From Gemmatimonadales bacterium (GTDB lineage Bacteria; Gemmatimonadota; Gemmatimonadetes; Palauibacterales; Palauibacteraceae), in contig DAOVWI010000034.1 in the NCBI GenBank assembly GCA_030636765.1, forward strand, positions 1 to 17,014: a stretch of 17,014 bases of DNA, written 5' to 3'. The notes below the pieces were generated by a model. That model saw only the letters and a list, made by a program, of their open reading frames with translations. It ran no database searches and was not told the origin of the DNA. This document shows positions 1-6,148 of this stretch, in pieces. Position 1 is the stretch's first letter; each line of letters starts with the position of its first letter. The position numbers and the translations under genes are program-made.

Positions 1-2
1 CG

Positions 3-1967
3 GCACCTCCAGCGGGTGCTTCGCTCCCCGTGCTGCCGGCCTCGGACACGGTCAGGCGGCCGATCCCGTATCCGGTGGTGCCGCCGCGCGGCTTTCTCGA
101 CGCCGTGAGGCGCGGCACCCGAACGCCCTCGGGCTGGCCGGGACCCTCCTACTGGCAGCAGTGGACCGATTACCGCCTTCGTGCCGTCCTGAGCCCGCGA
201 TACCGGCGATTGGACGGCGAGGCGCGTATCACCTACCACAACCGGTCCCCGGACGTTCTCCCGGCCGTCTACCTGCACCTGACGCAGAACGTCCACGCCA
301 CAGGCGCGGCCCGGAACGAGCCGTACGAAGTGACGGGTGGGATGGACCTGTCGAGGGTCGCGGCCGCCGGCGTCCAGCTAGCGGAGCTCACGGCCGAGGC
401 GGCCGTTGCGGATGAGGGCGCGGCAGGCCAGGGCGTGGCGGGCTACGCGGTCGACGGCACGATCCTGCGGATCGACCTGCCCGAGCCCTTGATGCCGGGC
501 GGGACCGTGGAGCTGGAGCTGGCATGGACGTTCCGGGTGCCGCAGGGGGGAGCCGGACCCCGGATGGGGTGGGATGGTGACGAGCTCTTCTTCCTCGCCT
601 ACTGGTACCCTCAGATGGCGGTGTACGACGACGTGGTCGGGTGGCAGATCGACCCCTTCCTGGGCCTGGCGGAGTTCTACGCCGGTTTCGGGAGCTACGA
701 CTTCACGGTCGAGGTCCCGGAGGGCTGGATCGTGCTCGCCAGCGGGCGGCTGCAGAACCCCGGGGAGGTGCTCGCTCCTTCCGTGCTCGAGCGGCTCCGG
801 CAGGCCGAGAGCTCCGATTCGGTCGTGCACGTGCTCGCCGAAGACGACATCGCGGCCGGCCGGACCACGCGCCGCGGCCCGGACATCGGCGGCACCCTCG
901 AGTACCGCTTCCGGGCCGACACCGCGCGGGACGCCGCGTTCAGCGCCACGCGCTCGTCGCTTTGGGACGCGGTGCGGGCTCCCGTGGGCGACGTCGATGG
1001 CGACGGTGAGACCGACTACACCCGCGTGGACGCGGTGTACCGGCCGGGCGCACCTCGCTGGGCGAACACGGCGCGCTACGGGCGGCACGCCATCGAATCC
1101 CTCTCCCGCTTCCTCGCCTTGCCCTATCCGTGGCCTCACATGAGTGCGATCGAAGGTGGCGGGATCGTCACAGGGGGCATGGAGTTTCCGATGATGACGC
1201 TGATCGGCGACTACAACGCCCGGGGCGACAGCGCGCTCTACTACGTCACGGCGCACGAGTTCGGCCACATGTGGGTTCCAATGATCGTCGCCACGGACGA
1301 GCGTCGGTACGGGTGGCTCGACGAAGGAATGACCAGCTTCGCCGAGAACCAGGTGCGCAAGGAGTTTTTTCCCGGCCAGGACGCGGAGAGGTCGGATCGG
1401 GAGGCATACCTCGAGACGGCCGGCGCGGGCACGGAAGGCGAGATGCTCCGGTGGACTGACTATCAGTACCCCGGCCGCGTTCGAACCGCCACGTACGGGA
1501 AGCCCTCTACCGTGCTTGTTGCTCTTCGGGGCCTCCTTGGGGAGCGGGAGTTCCTCATGGCATACCGCGAGTTCATCCGTCGGTGGGCGTTCAAGCACGC
1601 GACGCCGTGGGACTTCTTCCACACGATCGAGGATGTGACCGGCCGTGATCTCGACTGGTTCTGGCGAGCTTGGTACTACGAGACGTGGATTCTCGACCAC
1701 GCGATCCTGGACGTGCGGCAGTCGGGCGGAGGCGCGGAGATCGTCATCCGCGACCTGGGTCTGGTGCCGATGCCCGCCCTCGTTCGGGTGACGAGACAGG
1801 ATGGCGAGGAGCTGATGTTGGAGGTGCCCGTCGAGACCTGGCTGGCCGGAAAGACGGAGGCGATCCTGAAGGTGCGCGAAGGGCCGCCCGTGATCCGCGT
1901 GGAGATCGACCCGGAGCGGCGCTTCCCCGACGTGGATCGTGAGAACAACGTGTGGCCGCGCAGCTAA
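3..1967 (+). CDS. M1 family zinc metallopeptidase (5' partial)
   Basis: Zinc aminopeptidase-type enzyme, probably exported and acting on peptides. Numbered from the first in-frame start (GTG at 30), the zinc site is HEFGH at 409-413 followed by E432 in WLDEG, the canonical HExxH-x18-E spacing. The exopeptidase motif is GGMEF (383-386 region, E385), a variant of the usual GAMEN. A likely transition-state tyrosine is Y489 in ATYGKPS. The N-terminal 200 residues look like the beta-rich M1 N-domain (WQQWTDYRL, ARITYHNRSPD). The reading frame is open to the left edge without a stop, and the GTG at 30 has no Shine-Dalgarno, so the true start and any signal peptide probably lie outside the window. 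The gene ends TAA at 1967 and converges on the DUF2784 gene. The family is secure; the substrate is unknown. Confidence 0.93.
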   Translation, partial: APPAGASLPVLPASDTVRRPIPYPVVPPRGFLDAVRRGTRTPSGWPGPSYWQQWTDYRLRAVLSPRYRRLDGEARITYHNRSPDVLPAVYLHLTQNVHATGAARNEPYEVTGGMDLSRVAAAGVQLAELTAEAAVADEGAAGQGVAGYAVDGTILRIDLPEPLMPGGTVELELAWTFRVPQGGAGPRMGWDGDELFFLAYWYPQMAVYDDVVGWQIDPFLGLAEFYAGFGSYDFTVEVPEGWIVLASGRLQNPGEVLAPSVLERLRQAESSDSVVHVLAEDDIAAGRTTRRGPDIGGTLEYRFRADTARDAAFSATRSSLWDAVRAPVGDVDGDGETDYTRVDAVYRPGAPRWANTARYGRHAIESLSRFLALPYPWPHMSAIEGGGIVTGGMEFPMMTLIGDYNARGDSALYYVTAHEFGHMWVPMIVATDERRYGWLDEGMTSFAENQVRKEFFPGQDAERSDREAYLETAGAGTEGEMLRWTDYQYPGRVRTATYGKPSTVLVALRGLLGEREFLMAYREFIRRWAFKHATPWDFFHTIEDVTGRDLDWFWRAWYYETWILDHAILDVRQSGGGAEIVIRDLGLVPMPALVRVTRQDGEELMLEVPVETWLAGKTEAILKVREGPPVIRVEIDPERRFPDVDRENNVWPRS

Positions 1968-2015
1968 CGACGGTCGACGGCAGCCCACCTCTTCGCGTGT
2001 GCGTTCTTCCGGGGA

Positions 2016-2031
2016 GGGGGACTCAGCCCCC
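2016..2031. terminator. Weak GC hairpin between convergent genes
   Basis: GGGGG at 2016-2020 pairs with CCCCC at 2027-2031 around a six-base loop. It lies where the M1 peptidase and DUF2784 genes converge and overlaps the DUF2784 stop codon. No T-run follows on either strand, so a termination role is only a positional inference. Confidence 0.25.
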
Positions 2032-2385
2032 GCGAAGGCGAATCACGAGATAGCCGTACACGGCCACGTTGCCGACCAGCACCAATGCCCCGAGCCACGG
2101 CTCGACTCGCTTCCAAAGTGCGGGATGGACCGCGCGCGCCACGTATTGCTGCAGAAAGCTGCCGTCGTACTCGCGACTTCCACCCGCTCGCCGAAGGCGG
2201 TTCTCGAGTGGCGTGAGCGGACAAGTCTTGTCCACGACCTCGATGGCGGCACCATACAACATGCAGGGGACATGCAGCCAGGCGAGCCACGGCTTCCACA
2301 CCACCGTGAGGACGCCAGCAACCACGAAGAGGACGAAACCGAAGTGCACCACGACCACGACGTCCGCGAGCGCTCTGTATCTCAT
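2023..2385 (-). CDS. DUF2784 family small membrane protein
   Basis: A 120-residue integral membrane protein of unknown function. It matches the DUF2784 pattern: an N-terminal hydrophobic helix beginning ADVVVVVHFGFVLFVV, a second helix running into WLHVPCMLYGAAIE, a conserved CPLTPLEN segment near residue 60, a polar GGSREYDGSFLQQY stretch, and a C-terminal helix (ALVLVGNVAVYGYLVI). Length is typical of the family. The ATG at 2385 has no Shine-Dalgarno upstream on its strand, but a promoter-like pair sits so close that the transcript may be leaderless (see the promoter at 2394-2422). It converges on the M1 gene and diverges from the cupin gene. Family assignment is by pattern recall; biochemical role is unknown. 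Confidence 0.85.
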   Translation of the reverse strand: MRYRALADVVVVVHFGFVLFVVAGVLTVVWKPWLAWLHVPCMLYGAAIEVVDKTCPLTPLENRLRRAGGSREYDGSFLQQYVARAVHPALWKRVEPWLGALVLVGNVAVYGYLVIRLRGG

Positions 2386-2393
2386 TGGACTGG

Positions 2394-2422
2394 AATTGAG
2401 GTTGGAAGCTCCGTAAGGTCAA
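2394..2422 (-). promoter_or_regulatory. Possible sigma70-type promoter for the DUF2784 gene
   Basis: On the minus strand, TTGACC (2417-2422; 5 of 6 to consensus) is followed after 17 bases by TCAATT (2394-2399; 3 of 6). The expected transcription start is near 2387, only two bases before the ATG at 2385, where no ribosome binding site is visible. The -10 match is poor, so this is a suggestion only. Confidence 0.3.
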
Positions 2423-2453
2423 TCGCCCACGTAAGCACGAAGGAGGTAATACC

Positions 2454-2972
2454 ATGCCGATTACAGCTTTCCCCGGCTTTGACGACGGCCTGGAGGCCGG
2501 CAGCCGAAGACGCGATCATTTCATCTCCGATCTCGCGCTCGATAGCGATCGCCTGTGGATACCGTACGGCGAGACGGCCTGGTTTCAGCCCTGTCACTTC
2601 AACGTCACGACCGGTGGCTTCACGGCTGTCCTGAAGGCTCTGCCGGGGACCGTGGTGCCGAAGCATTACCACGTCGGCACGGTGCAGGGGTACACCCTGC
2701 AAGGAACATGGAGGTATCTGGAGCATGACTGGATCGCGACTTCCGGCTCGTTCATCTTTGAGCCCGCGGGCGAGGCGCATACGCTGGTCGTGCCCGACAC
2801 TGCCACCGAACCGGCGATCATCCTGTTCATGGTCTCGGGCGCGCTCGTCTACGTCGACGAGGACGGAGCCTTCTCGATGTACGAGGACGGGTTCACGATG
2901 CTGGAGCTCGCCCGGGAGTACTACCAGAGCGAGGGTCTGGATCTTTCCCACATCGATGCGATGATCCGCTAG
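2454..2972 (+). CDS. Cupin protein, 2,4'-dihydroxyacetophenone dioxygenase-like
   Basis: A 172-residue cupin resembling the 2,4'-dihydroxyacetophenone dioxygenase family, single-domain iron enzymes that cleave a C-C bond. Candidate metal ligands are H71 and H73 in PKHYHVG and H109 in GEAHTLV, in the usual cupin motif 1 / motif 2 arrangement; E90 in RYLEH is a possible fourth ligand. The G-T-W stretch QGYTLQGTWRYLEHD and the phrase SFIFEPAGEAHT are typical of the family. The start is clear: AGGAGG at 2441-2446 lies 7 bases before the ATG. Its TAG is immediately followed by the TTG start of the next gene, so the two are translationally coupled. The family fits well, but the substrate may differ from 2,4'-dihydroxyacetophenone: many environmental members are uncharacterised. 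Confidence 0.85.
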   Translation: MPITAFPGFDDGLEAGSRRRDHFISDLALDSDRLWIPYGETAWFQPCHFNVTTGGFTAVLKALPGTVVPKHYHVGTVQGYTLQGTWRYLEHDWIATSGSFIFEPAGEAHTLVVPDTATEPAIILFMVSGALVYVDEDGAFSMYEDGFTMLELAREYYQSEGLDLSHIDAMIR

Positions 2973-4688
2973 TTGAAACCGGCCGTCTTTTTCAGGGAGC
3001 TGAGGCACCGAAAGGTCTTGCGCGCGGCCGCCGTCTACGCGGTGATCGGCTGGGCGGTCATCGAGGCCTCGGACACGATCTTTCCGGCGCTTTCGATCCC
3101 GGAGGGTGCCTTCACGGCCGTGCTGGTCATCACGTTGGTCGGCTTCCCCGTGGCGCTCGTCGGCTCCTGGATGTTTGACATCACGCCGCACGGCCTGAGG
3201 CGGACACAGCCGCTTTCGGCGGACTCCGCGGCGGAGCCGCTCGACCGACCGACCGACGGCCCGCTTGATGGCACGCTCGCCGCGGCGGTCGCCGTGGACG
3301 GGCCGGCATCCCCCAGATCGATCGCCGTTCTCCCCTTCGCCAACATGAGCGACGACCCGGACAACGAGTACTTCAGCGACGGCGTGACCGAGGAGATCAT
3401 CAACGCGCTGGCCAAGGTCGCGGGACTTCATGTAGCTGCCAGAACGTCGTCGTTCTCCTTCAAGGGGAAGGACCAGGACGTGACCGAGATCGGGCGGCGG
3501 CTCCGCGTCGCGACGGTGCTCGAGGGAAGCGTCCGGAAGGCCGGGCAGCAGGTACGCATCGCCGCCCAGCTCGTGAACGCGGCGGACGGATACCAGATCT
3601 GGTCGGAGGTATACGATCGGGAGCTCGCCGACATCTTCGAGGTGCAGGAGGAGATCGCCCGAGCCATCGTCGACAAGCTGAAGGTGGAGTTCATGGGCGA
3701 GGGAGATGAGCCTCTCGTCCAACGGCATACGGAGAATCTGAACGCCTACAACCTCTACCTGCGGGGGCGCTACTTCTGGAACCAGCGGGAGCGCGGTCTG
3801 ACGAAGGGGATCGAGTACCTGGAGCACGCCATCTTGGCAGACGGGCGGTACGCGCTCGCCTATTCGGGTCTGGCGGATTCGTACAACCTGCTCGGCTTCT
3901 ACGGGTTCCTTAGGCCGAAGGAGGCCTTTCCCAAGGCGAAGGTGCAGGCGAGAAAGGCGCTCGAGCTGGATCCGGAGCTCGGAGAGGCACACGCCTCCCT
4001 GGCGTTCGCCTGCATGCTGTTTGACTGGAAGTGGGCGGACGCGGAAGGGGAGTTCACGCGGGCGATGGAGCTCAACCCCGCCTACGTCACGGCCCACCAC
4101 TGGTACTCGGAGTTCCTCATGGCGATGGGCCGGACGGAGGAGGGAATCGCCGAAGCTAGGCAGGCTCTTCGGCTGGACCCGATCGGGCTCATCATCAACA
4201 CCCTGCTGGGAATGGCGCTCTACTTCGCCCGCGACTACGACCGGGCCATCGAGGCCTGCCTGAAGACGCTGGACCTGGAACCGGACTTCCTCCCGGTCTA
4301 CCTGTGGCTCGGATTGGCTTACGGCCAGACGGGTCGGCACGACAAAGCGATCGAGATCTTCGAGAAGGCCAAAGCCCAATCGGATGGCCGGCCCGCGATG
4401 ACCGCCCTGCTCGGGCATGCGTACGCGGTAGCCGGAAGACCGCGCGACGCCGAGACCGCACTGGAGGAGCTGCGGGAGGTGTCGCGAACGAGCTATGTGT
4501 CGCCGTTCGACGTGGCCCGAATCTACATCGGCCTCGGCGAGAGGGCTTCGGGACTGGAAAGGCTCGAGGACGCATACGAAGAGCGATCCATCGGCCTCGT
4601 ATGGATGGGCGTGGACCCGACGCTCGACCCGGTGCGGTCCGACCCGGGATTCCAGGATCTCCTGCGTCGAATGGATCTTCAACGGTAG
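2973..4688 (+). CDS. Membrane-anchored TolB/FlgO-like TPR protein
   Basis: A 571-residue protein with three parts. Residues 1-70 carry a basic start (FFRELRHRKVLRAAA) and two membrane segments at about 15-40 and 47-68, as in the large 'FFxELxRRKV' family of TPR regulators. Residues about 116-240 form a TolB/FlgO-like domain (SIAVLPFANMSDDPDNEYF, DGVTEEIINAL, VLEGSVRKAGQQVRI). Residues about 245-560 hold tandem TPR-like helical pairs (for example EAHASLAFACMLFDWKWADA and GLAYGQTGRHDKAIEIFEKA). Relatives often have an N-terminal DNA-binding, kinase or cyclase module; this one has none, so it is probably a scaffold or sensor. The start is TTG at 2973, directly abutting the cupin TAG with no Shine-Dalgarno, which implies reinitiation. 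Starting later would cut the conserved FFRELRHRK motif. Function beyond protein-protein interaction is not known. Confidence 0.88.
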   Translation: MKPAVFFRELRHRKVLRAAAVYAVIGWAVIEASDTIFPALSIPEGAFTAVLVITLVGFPVALVGSWMFDITPHGLRRTQPLSADSAAEPLDRPTDGPLDGTLAAAVAVDGPASPRSIAVLPFANMSDDPDNEYFSDGVTEEIINALAKVAGLHVAARTSSFSFKGKDQDVTEIGRRLRVATVLEGSVRKAGQQVRIAAQLVNAADGYQIWSEVYDRELADIFEVQEEIARAIVDKLKVEFMGEGDEPLVQRHTENLNAYNLYLRGRYFWNQRERGLTKGIEYLEHAILADGRYALAYSGLADSYNLLGFYGFLRPKEAFPKAKVQARKALELDPELGEAHASLAFACMLFDWKWADAEGEFTRAMELNPAYVTAHHWYSEFLMAMGRTEEGIAEARQALRLDPIGLIINTLLGMALYFARDYDRAIEACLKTLDLEPDFLPVYLWLGLAYGQTGRHDKAIEIFEKAKAQSDGRPAMTALLGHAYAVAGRPRDAETALEELREVSRTSYVSPFDVARIYIGLGERASGLERLEDAYEERSIGLVWMGVDPTLDPVRSDPGFQDLLRRMDLQR

Positions 4689-4699
4689 GCGGTGTCCCC

Positions 4700-5869
4700 A
4701 TGCTACGTTGTCGGAAGAGTGAGTTTGCTCTGCCGCCCGACCACCACTACCTCAACTGCGCCTACATGTCGCCGCTCTCGAGGCGCGTGCAGGCGGCAGG
4801 GGAGGCGGCCATCCGAAGCGGCGCCGTGCCGGCGGAGATCCGTCCCGCAGATTTTTTCTCCGGTTGCGACCGCGTGCGCGAGCTCTTCGCGCAGCTCGTG
4901 AACGCACCCGATCCCGCCCGCGTCGCCATCATCCCGGCCGCGTCCTATGGCCTTTCGGCCGCCGCTCGTAACACTCCTCTGGCGAGAGGGCAGAACGTGG
5001 TCACGGTCCACCACCAGTTCCCGTCGAACGTTCACGCATGGCGCCGGCTCTGCGACGCCGCGAACGCCCGCTTCAAAGTGGTCCGCCCGCCCGTGGCCGG
5101 CGCGGCTCGGGCACGGGCGTGGAACGAAGCGATCCTGGACGCGATCGACGGGGACACGGCCGTGGTGACGCTCGGTCACGTGCATTGGACGGACGGAACT
5201 CGATTCGACCTGGAGCGCATCGCGGAGCGGGCGCGCGAGGTGGGAGCGGCACTCATCCTGGACGGCACGCAGGCCGTGGGGGTGATGCCGTTCGATTTTG
5301 AGCGTATCCGCCCCGACGCGCTCATCTGCTCCGCCTACAAATGGCTGATGGGACCCTATTCGATCGGCGTCGCGTACTTCGGCGCTCGCTACGAGCATGG
5401 CGTGCCCCTGGAGGAAACGTGGTTGGGCAAGGAGGGGAGTGAGGACTTCGCCGGGCTCGTCGAGCAAACCGATCGATACCGGCGCGGCGCCGCGCGGTTC
5501 GACGTGGGGGAGGCCGCCAACTTCATCCTGATTCCGATGTTCATCGCGGCCCTCGAACAGGTGCTGGAGTGGGACGTGTCCAACGTCCAGGCCTACTGCC
5601 GGGCGCTCAGCCGCGATCTGATGCGGGACACGTCAGCCGGCGAGGCGGAGGGCCAGGGGGTGGAGCCGGTGGGACACCTGTTCGGGCTGCACGTCCCCGA
5701 GGAGGTCGATCCGGCAGCCCTGCACGCGCGGCTGCGTGCGCAGCAGGTGTTCGTATCCGTGCGCGGCAGGACCGTCCGCGTTTCCCCGCACGTCTACAAC
5801 GACCGGGCCGACCTGGACGCGCTGCGTCGGGTGCTGACGGAGTCCGGTGTGCTGACGGCCGTGGTCTGA
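4700..5869 (+). CDS. Class-V aminotransferase-fold PLP enzyme (cysteine desulfurase/kynureninase-like)
   Basis: A 389-residue PLP-dependent enzyme of the class-V aminotransferase fold. The Schiff-base lysine is K214 in ICSAYKWLMGPY. D188 and Q191 in LILDGTQAVG would contact the cofactor ring nitrogen and phenolic oxygen, and H162 in LGHVHWTDG is in the stacking/substrate region. The C-terminal VRVSPHVYNDRADLDAL carries the arginine typically used for substrate carboxylate. Substrate specificity (desulfurase, kynureninase, epimerase or EgtE-like lyase) cannot be read from the sequence, and no conserved desulfurase cysteine loop is evident. The ATG at 4700 is 11 bases after the TPR stop, with AGGCGGTG at 4687-4694 as a modest ribosome binding site. 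The frame is open further upstream to 4304, but that part only shadows the TPR gene. The stop codon lies inside a degenerate repeat. Confidence 0.88.
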   Translation: MLRCRKSEFALPPDHHYLNCAYMSPLSRRVQAAGEAAIRSGAVPAEIRPADFFSGCDRVRELFAQLVNAPDPARVAIIPAASYGLSAAARNTPLARGQNVVTVHHQFPSNVHAWRRLCDAANARFKVVRPPVAGAARARAWNEAILDAIDGDTAVVTLGHVHWTDGTRFDLERIAERAREVGAALILDGTQAVGVMPFDFERIRPDALICSAYKWLMGPYSIGVAYFGARYEHGVPLEETWLGKEGSEDFAGLVEQTDRYRRGAARFDVGEAANFILIPMFIAALEQVLEWDVSNVQAYCRALSRDLMRDTSAGEAEGQGVEPVGHLFGLHVPEEVDPAALHARLRAQQVFVSVRGRTVRVSPHVYNDRADLDALRRVLTESGVLTAVV

Positions 5870-5965
5870 GCGGAAGCCGTGGTCTGACTGCCGTGGCCTG
5901 AGCGGAAACCGCGGTCTGACGCGCGAGCCGAGTCTGGCGGAAGCTGCGGGTCTGACGCGCGAGCC
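5859..5965 (+). repeat. Degenerate direct-repeat cluster at the 3' end of the PLP gene
   Basis: Five imperfect copies of a unit close to CCGTGGTCTGAGCGGAAG: 5859-5876, 5877-5890, 5891-5908, 5909-5943 (longer) and 5944-5965. The last two copies share an exact 17-mer, GGTCTGACGCGCGAGCC, at 5913-5929 and 5949-5965. The first copy contains the TGA stop of the PLP enzyme (5867-5869), and later copies repeat the TGA. No clear hairpin or T-run is seen. Looks like a local tandem expansion that begins in the last codons of the gene. Confidence 0.75.
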
Positions 5966-6004
5966 CACCGGATTGCCACGGCGAGGCTACCCTACGCACC
6001 CGTA

Positions 6005-6033
6005 TTGAAAGACGGCGCGTTCGGGTGTAACAT
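6005..6033 (+). promoter_or_regulatory. Sigma70-type promoter for the 29-residue peptide gene
   Basis: TTGAAA (6005-6010; 5 of 6 to consensus), a 17-base spacer, and TAACAT (6028-6033; 4 of 6). The expected transcription start, about 6039-6041, coincides with the ATG at 6039, so the message would be leaderless. The local AT richness stands out against the G+C-rich surroundings. Confidence 0.5.
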
Positions 6034-6038
6034 TACCG

Positions 6039-6128
6039 ATGCGCAACTCACATTACCCGACTCTTCTCGTCGCTGCCCTCCTGGTGGCGATCGTGGTCCT
6101 TACCGTGCTCGCGCTCAGGATCGCCTGA
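6039..6128 (+). CDS. Candidate 29-residue single-pass membrane peptide, leaderless
   Basis: A short open frame, ATG at 6039 to TGA at 6126-6128. The product starts MRNSHYPT, continues with about 18 hydrophobic residues (leucine, valine, alanine and isoleucine) and ends LALRIA, giving one clear transmembrane helix with a polar N-terminus and a single basic residue near the C-terminus. There is no Shine-Dalgarno, but a promoter-like pair at 6005-6033 predicts transcription starting at or next to the ATG. Third codon positions are about 79% G or C, as in real genes here. It sits alone between the repeat cluster and the convergent APC-USP gene (20 bases away). I recognise no family. It could be a chance frame; the combination of promoter position, composition and clean membrane helix is what supports it. 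Confidence 0.5.
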   Translation: MRNSHYPTLLVAALLVAIVVLTVLALRIA

Positions 6129-6148
6129 GGGCGGCCGGCGCGAGGAGA

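Noticed and set aside
378..1988. Long minus-strand frame across the M1 peptidase
   Set aside because: Its residues are dominated by Arg, His, Glu, Pro and Val with no family resemblance; it is the antisense shadow of a clear M1 gene.
2382..4682. A 766-codon minus-strand frame
   Set aside because: Antisense of the cupin and TPR genes, both supported by domains and ribosome signals; composition is Arg/Asp/His-rich and non-protein-like.
4304..4699. Upstream extension of the PLP enzyme
   Set aside because: The added 132 codons overlap the TPR coding sequence and do not resemble a protein domain; the PLP fold begins at ATG 4700.
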